This document shows positions 39,276 to 50,113 of a DNA stretch of 64,000 bases, in pieces (position 1 is the first letter of the stretch; each line of letters begins with the position of its first letter). The stretch spans positions 3,472,001 to 3,536,000 of the forward strand of contig CP077641.1 of the NCBI GenBank assembly GCA_019056435.1. Direction: 5' to 3'. The notes beneath the pieces are model-generated. The model was not told where the DNA came from and searched no databases. It was given only the letters and a program-made list of their open reading frames with translations. The translations under genes and the position numbers were made by a program. The DNA is from Stutzerimonas stutzeri. GTDB lineage: Bacteria; Pseudomonadota; Gammaproteobacteria; Pseudomonadales; Pseudomonadaceae.

Positions 39276-40187
39276 ATGAATCCACAAGAACTGAAGGCCA
39301 TCCTCTCGTCTGGTCTGTTGTCTTTTCCGGTCACCGATTTCGACCAGCAAGGCAATTTTCATCGTGCCGGCTACATCAAGCGTCTGGAATGGCTGGCGCC
39401 CTACGGCGCGACGGCGCTGTTCGCCGCGGGCGGTACTGGCGAGTTCTTTTCGCTGACGCCGCAGGAATATCCGGAGATCATCAAGACCGCCGTTGACACC
39501 TGCGCCGGACAGGTGCCGATCCTGGCGGGTGTTGGCGGCCCGACCCGCGTGGCCATCCAGATGGCGCAGGAAGCCGAGCGCCTCGGCGCCAAGGGCCTGC
39601 TGCTGTTGCCGCACTACCTGACCGAAGCCAGCCAGGAAGGGGTCGCCAAGCACGTCGAAGAGGTGTGCAAATCAGTCGATATCGGTGTGGTCGTCTACAA
39701 CCGCAATGTATGCCGCCTGACGGCGCCACTGCTCGAGCAACTGGCCGAGCGCTGCCCGAACCTCATCGGCTACAAGGACGGTCTGGGCGATATCGAGCTG
39801 ATGGTCTCGATCCGCCGTCGCCTCGGTGACCGCCTGAGCTACCTTGGCGGCCTGCCGACCGCGGAAGTCTACGCCGCTGCCTACAAGGCGCTGGGCGTGC
39901 CGGTCTATTCCTCGGCCGTGTTCAATTTCATTCCCAAGACGGCGATGGACTTCTACAACGCCATCTCGCGTGACGACCACGAAACCGTCGGCAAGCTGAT
40001 CGACGATTTCTTCCTGCCGTATCTGGACATTCGCAATCGCTGCAGGGGCTACGCCGTCAGCATTGTCAAGGCGGGCGCGAAGATCGCCGGCTTCGACGCC
40101 GGCCCGGTTCGCGCACCGCTGACCGACCTGAGCCGTGACGAATACGAAGCGCTGGCCGCATTGATGGCCAAGCAGGGTGCTCAATAA
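39276..40187 (+). CDS. kdgD: 5-dehydro-4-deoxyglucarate dehydratase
   Basis: 303-residue DapA/NAL-superfamily TIM barrel that dehydrates and decarboxylates 5-keto-4-deoxyglucarate to 2,5-dioxopentanoate (alpha-ketoglutarate semialdehyde). The Schiff-base lysine is Lys167 in [10 protein letters not shown], with the partner Tyr141 in VVVYNRNVC and the carboxylate loop [16 protein letters not shown]. The start ATG 39276 lacks a strong ribosome site. First gene of the plus-strand unit kdgD-KGSADH-gudD-garD, the central step shared by all the dehydratases here. Confidence 0.93.
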   Translation: MNPQELKAILSSGLLSFPVTDFDQQGNFHRAGYIKRLEWLAPYGATALFAAGGTGEFFSLTPQEYPEIIKTAVDTCAGQVPILAGVGGPTRVAIQMAQEAERLGAKGLLLLPHYLTEASQEGVAKHVEEVCKSVDIGVVVYNRNVCRLTAPLLEQLAERCPNLIGYKDGLGDIELMVSIRRRLGDRLSYLGGLPTAEVYAAAYKALGVPVYSSAVFNFIPKTAMDFYNAISRDDHETVGKLIDDFFLPYLDIRNRCRGYAVSIVKAGAKIAGFDAGPVRAPLTDLSRDEYEALAALMAKQGAQ

Positions 40188-40277
40188 CGGCACGCCCGAC
40201 CGACCCACTCGCCCATCCGCCACGCGCGACGGCTCATGCCTGCGCGTACCAGCGGACAACACGAAGGAGAGCGTTAC

Positions 40278-41719
40278 GTGGCAGACGCAAAGCGTTATGA
40301 CAACTACATCGATGGCCAATGGGTAGCTGGCAAGCAGTACCAGGCCAACGTCAATCCATCCGACCTGTCGGATGTCATCGGTGAATACGCCCAGGCCGAT
40401 GCGGCTCAGGTCGACGCCGCCATCGCCGCCGCCCGCAAGGCCTTCCTGCGTGGTCCACCTCTGGCATCCAGGCGCGCGCCGACGCACTGGAGAAGGTCGG
40501 CCTGGAAATCCTGGCGCGTCGCGAAGAACTGGGCGCCTTGTTGGCCCGCGAAGAGGGTAAGACCCTGCCGGAAGCCATCGGCGAGGTCGCCCGCGCCGGC
40601 AACATTTTCAAGTTTTTCGCCGGGGAATGCCTGCGTCAGGCGGGCGAGACCCTGCAATCCGTCCGTCCCGGCGTGAGCGTCGAAGTCACCCGCGAGCCGC
40701 TGGGTGTCGTCGGCCTGATCACGCCCTGGAACTTCCCGATCGCCATTCCGGCCTGGAAGATTGCACCCGCGCTGGCCTACGGCAACTGTGTCGTCATCAA
40801 GCCGGCTGACCTGGTCCCGGGCTGCGCCTGGGCACTGGCGGAAATCATCTCGCGCGCCGGGTTCCCGGCGGGCGTGTTCAATCTGGTCATGGGCAAGGGC
40901 CGCGAAGTGGGCGAGGCGATCGTCAACGACACGCGCGTCGAAGCGGTCAGTTTCACCGGCTCCGTTGGCGTCGGTCATGGCATCGCGGCGACCTGCGCGG
41001 CACGCCAGGCCAAGGTTCAGCTCGAGATGGGCGGCAAGAATCCGCAGATCGTGCTGGACGACGCCGACCTCAACGTTGCTGTCGAACTCTGCACGCAAAG
41101 CGCGTTCTACTCGACCGGCCAGCGTTGCACCGCGTCCAGCCGCATCATCGTCACCGAGGGCATCTACGATCGCTTCGTCGAAGCCATGATCGAGCGCGTC
41201 AAGAAGATCAAGGTGGGCTCGGCGCTGGAGCAGGGCGTGGACGTCGGCCCCGTGGTATCCCAGGCCCAGCTCGAGCAGGACCTGCGGTATATCGAGATCG
41301 GCAAGCAAGAGGGCGCTCGCCTGGCCTGTGGAGGTGAGCGTGTCAGTTGCGGCACCGAGGGCTACTTCCTCGCGCCGACCCTGTTCGTCGACAGCACCGC
41401 CGACATGCGCATCAGTCGCGAGGAGATCTTCGGCCCGGTGGCCAACGTGGTGAAGGTCAAGGACTACGACGCTGCGCTGGCGATGGCCAACGACACGGAG
41501 TTCGGTCTCTCGGCCGGCATCTGCACCACCTCGCTGAAGTATGCGAACCACTTCAAGCGGCACTCCCAGGCGGGCATGGTGATGGTGAACCTGCCGACCG
41601 CAGGCGTGGACTACCACGTGCCGTTCGGTGGCCGCAAGGGTTCGTCCTACGGGTCACGCGAGCAAGGCCGGTACGCCCAGGAGTTCTACACCACGGTGAA
41701 GACCACCTACATCGGCTGA
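40278..41719 (+). CDS. Alpha-ketoglutarate semialdehyde dehydrogenase
   Basis: About 480-residue NAD(P)-dependent aldehyde dehydrogenase that converts 2,5-dioxopentanoate to alpha-ketoglutarate, feeding the TCA cycle. GTG 40278 ([18 protein letters not shown]) follows AAGGAG. One C is missing at 40445-40446: with it, KAFLRGPP becomes [21 protein letters not shown] and the two halves join. Catalytic Glu in [10 protein letters not shown], catalytic Cys in [12 protein letters not shown], Rossmann FTGSVGVG. Its place directly after kdgD fixes the pathway role. Confidence 0.92.
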
Positions 41720-41828
41720 TCGACCGAGGTCGACCGGGGCGGGTGCGCTTCATGGCCAGCGCCCCGGTTGGCCACTTCGATTCGCTCCACCCGCAACGCG
41801 GACCATAAGAACAAGTAGAGAGACGCAT

Positions 41829-43169
41829 ATGAACAACGCAAATCAGGGTGCACCGGTCATCACCGAACTCGAGGTGGTTCCGGTTGCCGGTCAGGACAGC
41901 ATGCTGCTCAACCTGAGTGGCGCTCATGGTCCGTATTTCACCCGCAACATCCTCATTCTCAAGGACGGCGCCGGCAACACGGGGGTCGGCGAAGTCCCGG
42001 GTGGCGAGGCGATCCGCAAGACACTGGAAGACGCCAAGCCCATCCTGATCGGCCAGTCGGTCGGCAACTTCAACGCACTGCTGAACCAGGCGCGCAAGGC
42101 GTTCGCCGATCGTGACGTCGCCGGCCGCGGCCTGCAGACCTTCGACCTGCGCATTGCCATCCACGCCATCACCGCCATCGAGTCGGCGCTGCTCGACCTG
42201 CTCGGCCAGCACCTCGAGGTTCCGGTCGCCGCGTTGCTTGGCGATGGTCAGCAACGCGACGAAGTCGAGATGCTCGGCTACCTCTTCTTCATTGCCGATC
42301 GCAACAAGACCGACCTCGGTTACCGCGATGAAACCGGCGCCAGCGACACCTGGTTCCGCGTGCGCAACGAAGAAGCGCTCACGCCGGAAACCATCGTGCG
42401 CCAGGCCGAAGCGGCCTATGAGCGTTACGGCTTCAAGGACTTCAAACTCAAGGGCGGCGTGTTGCCGGGCCAGGAGGAGGTCAAGGCGATCCGCGCGCTG
42501 GCTGAGCGCTTCCCCGACGCCCGTATCACCCTCGACCCCAACGGCGCCTGGTCGCTGGCCGAGGCGATCGAGCTTTGCAAGGATCTGCATGGCGTGCTCG
42601 CCTATGCCGAGGACCCCTGCGGTGCCGAGAACGGCTATTCCGGCCGCGAAGTCATGGCCGAATTCCGCCGCGCCACGGGGCTGCCGACCGCGACCAACAT
42701 GATCGCCACCGACTGGCGGCAGATGGGCCACACCATTCAGCTGCAATCAGTCGACATTCCACTGGCGGATCCGCACTTCTGGACCATGAGCGGCTCGGTG
42801 CGCGTCGCGCAGATGTGCAACGACTGGGGCCTGACCTGGGGCTCGCACTCGAACAACCACTTCGACATTTCGCTGGCGATGTTCACCCACGTGGCCGCCG
42901 CCGCACCGGGCAGGATCACCGCGATCGACACCCACTGGATCTGGCAGGACGGCCAGTACCTGACACGCGACCCGCTGAAAATCGTGGGCGGTAAGGTGGC
43001 GGTGCCGGCCAAGCCGGGGCTCGGCGTCGAGCTGGACCGCGACGCACTGCAGCAGGCGCACGAGCTGTATCTGTCGAAGGGCCTGGGGGCCCGCGACGAT
43101 GCGATCGCCATGCAGTACCTGATCCCGGACTGGACGTTCAATAACAAGCGGCCCTGCATGGTTCGCTGA
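41829..43169 (+). CDS. gudD: Glucarate dehydratase
   Basis: 446-residue enolase-superfamily enzyme. Lys206/Lys208 (KDFKLKGG), Asp236/Asn238 (LDPNGAW), Asn290 (ATNM) and His340 (GSHSNNH) each lie one residue from the E. coli GudD equivalents (K205/K207, D235/N237, N289, H339). It dehydrates D-glucarate to 5-keto-4-deoxyglucarate, the KdgD substrate. The start lies close behind an AGAGAGAC-type site. It is cotranscribed with kdgD and KGSADH. The closer match to E. coli makes this the better bearer of the gudD name than the paralogue at 37358. Confidence 0.93.
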   Translation: MNNANQGAPVITELEVVPVAGQDSMLLNLSGAHGPYFTRNILILKDGAGNTGVGEVPGGEAIRKTLEDAKPILIGQSVGNFNALLNQARKAFADRDVAGRGLQTFDLRIAIHAITAIESALLDLLGQHLEVPVAALLGDGQQRDEVEMLGYLFFIADRNKTDLGYRDETGASDTWFRVRNEEALTPETIVRQAEAAYERYGFKDFKLKGGVLPGQEEVKAIRALAERFPDARITLDPNGAWSLAEAIELCKDLHGVLAYAEDPCGAENGYSGREVMAEFRRATGLPTATNMIATDWRQMGHTIQLQSVDIPLADPHFWTMSGSVRVAQMCNDWGLTWGSHSNNHFDISLAMFTHVAAAAPGRITAIDTHWIWQDGQYLTRDPLKIVGGKVAVPAKPGLGVELDRDALQQAHELYLSKGLGARDDAIAMQYLIPDWTFNNKRPCMVR

Positions 43170-43262
43170 CGGAACGCAGGCTGCCCGCGGCGGATGGCTT
43201 CGGCCGTCCACCCCTCTGCGGCAGGACGCTCACAACAACAACCGGGCCAACCGGAGACCGAG

Positions 43263-44827
43263 ATGAACGAAAGCGTGCAACTGATTCCCCACCAGGATTC
43301 CCCCGCTGCATCCGTTTGAACGAGGCGGACAACGTCGCCGTGGTGGTCAATGACGGCGGCGTGCCGGTCGGTGCGCAGTTCGAAGACGGGCTGGTCACGG
43401 TCGAGGCGGTGCCGCAGAGCCACAAGGTCGCACTGGTGGACATCGCCGAAGGCGAGCCGGTGCGCCGCTACGGACAGATCATCGGTTATGCCCTCGAACC
43501 CCTGCGTCGTGGCAGCTGGGTCAAGGAAACCCAGTTGAAGATGCCCAGCGCACCGCCGCTGGACAGCCTGCCGCGCGCCACCGCCGTGCCAGCCGGGCTC
43601 GACCCGCTCGAGGGCTATACCTTCGAGGGGTACCGCAACGCCGACGGCACCGTCGGCACGCGCAACATCCTAGGCATCAGCACCACGGTGCAGTGCGTCA
43701 CCGGCGTACTGGAACACGCGGTCAAGCGCATCCGCGACGAGCTGCTGCCCAAGTATCCGAACGTCGACGACGTGGTCGCGCTGACCCACAGCTACGGCTG
43801 CGGCGTGGCGATCAATGCCCGCGACGCCTACATCCCCATCCGCACCGTGCGCAACCTGGCGCGCAACCCGAACCTCGGCGGCGAAGCGCTGGTCATCAGC
43901 CTCGGCTGCGAGAAGCTGCAGGCCGAGCAGGTGATGCACGAAGGCGATCCCTCGGTGGACCTGCGTGACCCCTGGCTGTACCGCCTGCAGGAATCGAACA
44001 CCGGCTTCGGCGAGATGATCGAGCAGATCATGGCGCTGGCCGAAATGCGACTGAAGAAGCTCGATCAGCGCCGTCGCGAAAAGGTGCCGGCGTCTGAATT
44101 GGTGTTGGGTATGCAGTGCGGCGGCAGCGACGCATTCTCCGGCATCACCGCCAACCCAGCGCTGGGCTATGCGGCGGACCTGCTGGTGCGCGCCGGGGCC
44201 ACGGTGATGTTCTCGGAGAACACCGAGGTGCGCGATGCGGTGTACATGCTCACCGCCCGCGCCGAAACGCCGGAGGTCGCCGACGCGCTGATCGCCGAGA
44301 TGGACTGGTACGACCGCTACCTGGAGCGCGGCGCCGCCAACCGCAGCGCCAACACCACGCCGGGCAACAAGAAGGGCGGGCTGTCGAACATCGTCGAGAA
44401 GTCCCTGGGCTCCATCGTCAAATCAGGCAGCGGCGCCATCAACGGCGTGGTCGGGCCGGGCGAGCGGGTCGAGCGAAAGGGCCTGATCTTCTGCGCCACC
44501 CCGGCGTCCGACTTCGTCTGCGGCACGCTGCAGCTGGCCGCCGGGATGAACCTGCACGTGTTCACCACAGGGCGGGGCACGCCTTATGGCCTGGCGATGG
44601 CGCCGGTGGTCAAGGTGGCGACGCGCACCGAACTGGCCGAGCGCTGGCCGGACCTGATCGACATCGACGCCGGGCGCATCGCCAGTGGGCGGGCGAGCAT
44701 CGAGGAGCTCGGCTGGGAGCTGTTCCACTACTACCTGGACGTCGCCAGCGGCCGCAAGAAGACCTGGGCCGAGCAGCACCGGCTGCACAACGACATCGTC
44801 CTGTTCAACCCGGCCCCGATCACCTGA
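43263..44827 (+). CDS. garD: Galactarate dehydratase (UxaA/GarD family)
   Basis: About 521-residue Fe-dependent altronate/galactarate dehydratase. The SAF-like N-terminal domain ([21 protein letters not shown]) is followed by the large catalytic region [66 protein letters not shown] and [22 protein letters not shown], with several conserved cysteines. ATG 43263 starts [14 protein letters not shown]; a C is missing in the run 43300-43304, and restoring it gives [12 protein letters not shown]. It converts galactarate to 5-keto-4-deoxyglucarate, in parallel with the TalrD-like enzyme. UxaA (altronate) homology is close; the context favours GarD. Confidence 0.88.
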
Positions 44828-44921
44828 TCGGTGGCGCCACAGAACCATCGTCAAGGGCGTTCGTCCAACGCCTCAACTCCATGCCAGGAACGCCTTCCAG
44901 GCGGTTCCAGTCGGAGGTGCC

Positions 44922-46335
44922 ATGAACGCCCAGTCCCTCCTGCACGCCCTTGAAGCGGTCGTCGGCCCTGAGGGGATCGTCTGCGACCCCGAGCGGATGG
45001 CCAGTTACCTCAGTGACTGGCGTAACGCGTACCGGGGCGCCGCAGCGCTGGTCGTGCGGCCGGCGACCACCGAGCAAGTGGCCGCGGTGGCGCAGATCTG
45101 CCACGCGCACCGCGTCGCGCTGGTTCCGCAAGGTGGCAATACCGGCCTGTGCGGCGGATCGATTCCGGACGACAGTGGCACCCAGGTCGTACTGTCGCTG
45201 ACCCGCATGACACGCATCCGCGAGATCGATACGGCGAACGAAACCATTACCGTCGAGGCTGGCGTCCTGTTGCAGCACCTGCAGGAGGCGGCAGCGGCGG
45301 TCGACCGACTGTTTCCGCTGTCCCTCGGTGCGCAGGGCAGTTGCACGGTCGGCGGGAACTTGGCTACGAACGCCGGTGGCACGGCCGTGCTGCGCTACGG
45401 CAACATGCGTGACCTGGCGCTCGGGCTCGAGGTCGTGCTGCCTGATGGTCGAATTTGGAACGGCCTGCGCGGACTGCGCAAGGACAATACCGGCTATGAC
45501 CTCAAGCATCTGTTCATCGGCTCCGAGGGCAGCCTGGGCATCATTACTGCCGCTGTGCTGAAGCTCTACCCGGCGGTGCGCAGCATCACCACCGCCTGGG
45601 TCGCCTTACCCGACGCGCGTTCGGCCGTCGAGCTGATCGGGTCGATCCGCGCGCTCTGCGGGGGACCGGCTGACCGGCTTCGAGCTGATGTCACGACAGA
45701 GCGTCGATTTCGTCCTGCGCCATGTCGGCCGGTGCAGCGACCCCTTCGCCGAGGTGCATCCCTGGTACGTTCTGATCGAGCTGAGCGATACCCAGCCGGA
45801 TGCGCCGCTCAACGACCTGCTCGAAGCCGGGCTCGGCGCGGGCCTCGAGCGTGGCTGGGTGCTCGATGCCGTGCTGGCTGGCAACGAGGCGCAGGTGGCG
45901 GCGCTGTGGGCGATGCGCGAGGGGATTTCCGAAGCGCAGAATCACGAGGGGCCGAGCCTGAAACACGACATCAGCGTGCCGGTCAGCCGCATTCCCGCCT
46001 TCATCGAACGGACCGACGAGGCGCTGCTCGAACGATTTCCCGGCGTGCGGATCGTCGCCTACGGGCATGTCGGCGACGGCAACCTGCACTACAACATTAG
46101 CAAGCCACCGGCCAGCGACGACGATGCGTTCAAGGCGCAGCAAGCTGCCATTTCCGAGATCATTTACGCGGCAACGGCGGCCTTCGACGGTAGCATCAGC
46201 GCCGAGCATGGGATCGGGCAGGCCAAACGCGACGCGGCAAGACGCTACAAGGACCCGCTGGAGCTGGAACTGATGCGCGCCCTCAAGCGCGCGCTCGACC
46301 CGGAGGGTCTGATGAATCCGGGCAAGGTGTTCTGA
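44922..46335 (+). CDS. FAD-linked oxidase (GlcD / D-2-hydroxyacid dehydrogenase type)
   Basis: About 470 residues. N-terminal PCMH FAD-binding domain (VVRPATTEQVAAVAQICHAHRVALVPQGGNTGLCGG, GNLATNAGGTAVLRYGNMRDLALGLEVVLPDG) and C-terminal FAD-oxidase domain with ISVPVSRIPAF, VAYGHVGDGNLHYNIS and the ending SAEHGIGQAKRD...LMNPGKVF. The His-x-Gly-x-Gly-Asn-Leu-His segment is the metal/substrate site of the D-2-hydroxyglutarate dehydrogenase group. A G-run at 45660-45664 is one base too long; removing it restores CGDRLTGFELMSRQSVDF. ATG 44922 follows GGAGG. The substrate is probably a D-2-hydroxy acid derived from the sugar acids; not assigned. Confidence 0.82.
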
Positions 46336-46394
46336 AACGCACCCCGGGCCCTCGCCAGATCCATCAATCGCACCGCACTGACTCGAGGTATCTT

Positions 46395-47323
46395 GTGACC
46401 TGCATCCTTCAGCTTGGCCCCTGACCGACCGTTTCAACCATGCGCTCGCCGCCGAACATGAGGTGCTGCGACTCTGGGAAGCGGACGCCGACGCCATGCT
46501 CGATCAGCACAGCAACGGTGTCGACATCGTCGTGACCTCGGCACGATTCGGCTGCACCGCATCGCTCATCGACCGACTGCCGAACCTCCGGGCAATCATC
46601 AGCTTCGGGGTCGGTTATGACGCAATCGACGTAGCCGCCGCCCGCGCGCGGCAGATCGCCGTCAGCAACACGCCGGACGTGCTCAACGAGTGCGTGGCCG
46701 ATCTGGCGTTCGGGATGCTCATCGATTGTGCGCGGCAGATGTCCCGTGCGGACCGTTTCGTGCGGGCGGGCGAGTGGCCCTCCGGTGGGTTGCCGCTGGC
46801 GAGCCGCGTCAGCGGAAAGCGGCTTGGCATCGTCGGGCTCGGGCGTATCGGTGAGGCCGTCGCCAAGCGCGCGAGCGGTTTCGACATGCAGGTGCGCTAT
46901 CACAACCGCCGGCCGGTCGAAGGCTCTGTCCATGGTTATGAGCGGGACCTGGTCGAGCTGGCGCGCTGGAGTGACTTTCTGGTGCTGACCTGCCCGGGCG
47001 GGGAGAGCACACGAAACCTGATCGACATGGCCGTTCTCGAGGCGCTGGGCCCGAAAGGCATGCTGATCAACGTGGCCCGCGGCTCGGTCGTCGACGAGCC
47101 GGCGTTGGTACAGGCGCTGCTCGATGGCCGGCTGGGCGGTGCGGCGCTGGATGTCTATGCCCATGAGCCGCATGTACCCGACGCGCTCATGGCGCTGCCC
47201 AATGTCGTGCTCTTGCCGCATATCGGCAGCGCCACCGAGGAGACGCGGCTGGCCATGGAAGAATTGCTGTGGGCCAATCTGCGCACCTTCCTGGAGCGTG
47301 GTGAGGTACTGACAGCCGTCTGA
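46395..47323 (+). CDS. D-isomer-specific 2-hydroxyacid dehydrogenase
   Basis: About 309 residues. NAD(P)-binding motif GKRLGIVGLGRIGEAVAKRA, active-site Arg in INVARGSVVDE, Glu in YAHEPHVP and His in LLPHIGSATEETR. The GAPDH-like cap is of the glyoxylate/hydroxypyruvate reductase type (GVGYDAIDVAAARARQIAVSNTPDVLNECVAD). The likely start is GTG 46395 (VTCILQLGPLTDRFNHAL) after GAGGT. One C is missing in the run 46418-46421, which otherwise produces an early TGA. It lies 59 bases after the FAD oxidase and could reduce a 2-keto acid that the oxidase makes, or the reverse. Confidence 0.82.
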
Positions 47324-47456
47324 ATGTACCGACCGGGGCATCGCTGCAAAGCGATCCAGCCAGGCGTCGGATCGTGATCGTTTCATTCCTGGCGCCGTCC
47401 CGCGTCGCGCCACAAGGGCCGCCGGCGGATTGCGCCCTTTATCGGAGCCATGCTGC

Positions 47457-48371
47457 ATGAGTGAGGCACAAAGGGTGATGACCGAGATCGAGTTGATGAA
47501 GGGTTCGCTGCGGTTGGCCGTATGCCCTTCACTGGGTGGGGCGATCACGCGCCTCAGCTTCGATGGCATCGACCTGCTGCGCCCCTGGGATGGCTCCGAT
47601 AGTGTGCGCCGGGCCGGTTGCTTCGTCCTGGCGCCATTTTCCAACCGAGTAGCCGACGGCGCCTTCGAGCACGAGGGGTGCCGGTATTCGCTTCGCAGCC
47701 TTTCACCAGAGCATTCGTTGCCGATTCACGGGGTTGCGTGGAAGCGCGCCTGGCAGGTCCTGGAGCAGGGCAGCGACAGCCTGGTTCTGAGTTACAGCCA
47801 TCGCGCCGTGGGCGAAGCCGCACAGGACTGGCCGTTCGATTTCGATCTCGAGCACCGCCTGCAACTGACCGATGAGGGCGTGACCTTGCGGTTGTCGCTG
47901 CGCAATGTCGACCGGCGCTCGATGCCCGCCGGCCTGGGTTGGCACCCTTACTTTCTGCGTCACGATGCCTGTGAACTGGGATTCTCAGCGCGCGCTGTCT
48001 GGGAGAATGACGCACGCAACCTGCCTGCGCGGCGCGCACCGGTTCCCGCGAGTTGGGACTTCTCGACACCGCGGCCCCTGGGCGAACCGGCGCTGGACAA
48101 TTGCTTCGTCGGCCGTGAAGGCCCCGTGTCCATCCGCTGGCCAGGGCAGAGCGTGGCATTGCGTATGGAACCCGAACCGGCCCTCGATCACCTCGTGGTC
48201 TTCACTCCGCCAGCAGACATGGGCTTTTTCGCAGTCGAACCGGTGACCCACGCCAACAATGCACTCGGTATGGATAATCCTGACGCGCACGGGATGCGTA
48301 CCCTCGGCGCGGGTGAAGTGCTGCAGGTCGGCTGCCGGCTTGGCTTGGCACGCATTCCGAAGGCTCCGTAG
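47457..48371 (+). CDS. Aldose 1-epimerase family protein
   Basis: 304-residue galactose-mutarotase fold. Segments RAGCFVLAPFSNRVADGAF, LPIHGVAWKRAWQV (catalytic His), GLGWHPYFLR (second His) and LDNCFVGREGPVSI with FAVEPVTHANNAL (catalytic Glu) follow the GalM order. It would interconvert anomers of uronates or sugars before oxidation by periplasmic or cytosolic enzymes. ATG 47457 follows GGAG; ATG 47478 behind AAAGGGTG is an alternative. Last plus-strand gene of the island. Confidence 0.83.
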   Translation: MSEAQRVMTEIELMKGSLRLAVCPSLGGAITRLSFDGIDLLRPWDGSDSVRRAGCFVLAPFSNRVADGAFEHEGCRYSLRSLSPEHSLPIHGVAWKRAWQVLEQGSDSLVLSYSHRAVGEAAQDWPFDFDLEHRLQLTDEGVTLRLSLRNVDRRSMPAGLGWHPYFLRHDACELGFSARAVWENDARNLPARRAPVPASWDFSTPRPLGEPALDNCFVGREGPVSIRWPGQSVALRMEPEPALDHLVVFTPPADMGFFAVEPVTHANNALGMDNPDAHGMRTLGAGEVLQVGCRLGLARIPKAP

Positions 48372-48499
48372 GTCGAGAAGAAGCGGATCGCCTGGCAGCG
48401 TTCAATAAGTCGGTCATCAGTCGGCAGAAATCGCCGAACGGCGAAGTGCGCCTTTGCGGTCGCCTGCTTCCGGACATGGGGTTTTGCCCAGGTTCATCC

Positions 48500-48525
48500 A
48501 AAAAAAGCCCGTCACGAGGACGGGC
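48500..48525 (-). terminator. Terminator of the porin gene
   Basis: On the minus strand: stem GCCCGTC / GACGGGC (48525-48507) with a 5-base loop, followed by seven T residues. It is 56 bases beyond the porin stop. Confidence 0.88.
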
Positions 48526-48580
48526 GAAAGTTTCCGCAACAGGAGTGAGGAGAGTTGCGTCCAGCGTGGTGGAGCTGGCG

Positions 48581-49852
48581 TTACAGAATCGAGATCGGGT
48601 AGTTGATGATGAGGCGATTTTCGTCCCACTCGTTACCGCTTCCGAAGTCGCGACGCAGACTGGAGTTACGCCATTTGATGTTGAGGTTCTTCGCCGGTCC
48701 GCTTTGAACGGTGTAGGCCAGTTCGCTTTCGCGACCCCATTCCTTGCCTTCTTCGCCACCAGCCAGGTCGATGTTGTCACCCTTGATGTAGCGGTTCATG
48801 AGGGTCAGGCCCGGGATGCCCATCGCAGCGAAGTTATAGTCATGGCGAAGCTGCCAGGAGCGCTCGCCGGCCGCATCGTAGCTGTTGTTGAAGCTGTCGT
48901 TGGCGAGGGTGCCGCCGCTGGTTCCGTTGACGCGCATCCAACCAGTGTCGCCGCTGACTTTTTGAAGACCTACATAGAAGGTGTTGCCGCCCGCTTTCAG
49001 GCCGAACAAGCCGGAGTAGGTCTTGTTGTCCAGCTCGCCAGCAAGCGCGCTGCCTTCGTCTTCGCCCTGGAAGTAACCGAGGTTGGCGGTCAAAGCCAGG
49101 TCATCGCTGAGCGGCTGGGTGTGCAGGAACTGGGCGTACTGCTGCTCGTAGACGTCTTTCAGCTCAGCCGCCCAGAGGCCGATGGTGGTGCGCTTTTCAT
49201 TGAAAGCGTATTCACCGCCGATGAAGTTGAAGCGGTCGGAAGCCCCGCCGTTATAAACCATGTCTTCCATGCTGGCGTCGTCACGCGGGCTGTTCTGACG
49301 GAACTGGCCACCGTAGAGGCTCAGGCCATCGATCTCCTTGGAAGTGATCATGCCGCCTTTGAAAGTCTGTGGCAGCGAACGACCATCGTCCGCCCGTAGG
49401 ATGGGCAGGACAGGCATGAATTCGCCAATCTTGAGTTCGGTATTGGAAAATTTGGCCTTGGCAGCGACACCGAGACGGCCGAAATCATCGGCTGGGCGCC
49501 CGTCGGTGTGGCGTGGAAGCAGGCCAGTGCCAAACGTGCCGCTCCCGCCGTCGAGTTTGACTGCGACGCCGGCCAGTACGTCCACGCCGAAGCCCACCGG
49601 ACCCGGCGTATAGCCGGACTGGACATTGAGGATGAAACTCTGTGTCCACTCTTCGGCTTTATTACGAACCTTACCCGAAGCCGTTGGCGCCTCGTGAACG
49701 AAATTCCGGTTGTGATAGAAGTTGCGGGCGTTGACGCTTGCCTTGGTTCCGTCGAAGAAGCCGTCTGCCGCGTTCGCCGCCACCGGGATGCCGAGTGCGA
49801 GCGACAGGGTGCCAGCCATGACAGCGGCCGACAGGGGGTTGCGTGGGGTCAT
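48581..49852 (-). CDS. OprD-family outer-membrane porin
   Basis: 423 residues with signal peptide MTPRNPLSAAVMAGTLSLALGIPVAANA. The mature protein alternates polar and hydrophobic residues as in an 18-strand barrel. OprD signatures: DGFFDGTKASVNARNFYHNRNF near the N-terminus, LGVAAKAKFSNTELKIGEFMP, and DAAGERSWQLRHDYNFAAMGIPG near the C-terminus. Start ATG 49852 follows GGGAG. The promoter region has a site identical to the gudD/kdgD operator, so the porin probably admits the sugar acids used by this island. Confidence 0.9.
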   Translation of the reverse strand: MTPRNPLSAAVMAGTLSLALGIPVAANAADGFFDGTKASVNARNFYHNRNFVHEAPTASGKVRNKAEEWTQSFILNVQSGYTPGPVGFGVDVLAGVAVKLDGGSGTFGTGLLPRHTDGRPADDFGRLGVAAKAKFSNTELKIGEFMPVLPILRADDGRSLPQTFKGGMITSKEIDGLSLYGGQFRQNSPRDDASMEDMVYNGGASDRFNFIGGEYAFNEKRTTIGLWAAELKDVYEQQYAQFLHTQPLSDDLALTANLGYFQGEDEGSALAGELDNKTYSGLFGLKAGGNTFYVGLQKVSGDTGWMRVNGTSGGTLANDSFNNSYDAAGERSWQLRHDYNFAAMGIPGLTLMNRYIKGDNIDLAGGEEGKEWGRESELAYTVQSGPAKNLNIKWRNSSLRRDFGSGNEWDENRLIINYPISIL

Positions 49853-49961
49853 TGTTGTTGTGCTCCCTTTTTGTGAGTTATCCGCCCCGTGCGGCAATGC
49901 CTGGCCGAGGCGGAATATCGCGTAGCCGCTTGAAACGGCAGATCGATGACACACATCAGTC

Positions 49962-49971
49962 GTCATACGAC
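49962..49971. promoter_or_regulatory. Candidate operator upstream of the porin gene
   Basis: GTCATACGAC, the exact reverse complement of 38972-38981, 110 bases before the porin start. It extends to the dyad GTCGT-CAT-ACGAC (49959-49971). Confidence 0.55.
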
Positions 49972-50113
49972 GCTAGGGATTATGGCCAGGCAATCATTGT
50001 TGTCAACGCAATTTGTAAAGAATTGTTAGGCTTCAGACGTTGGTCTAATACGGAGTAGAGAAGCCTGACGCCGCGGGTTGCGGCCGCTTGCCGATACGAA
50101 CAGCCTCAACTGA

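Noticed and set aside
40406..41617. 403-codon minus-strand frame opposite the KGSADH gene
   Set aside because: Antisense shadow of a conserved dehydrogenase with no recognisable domain.
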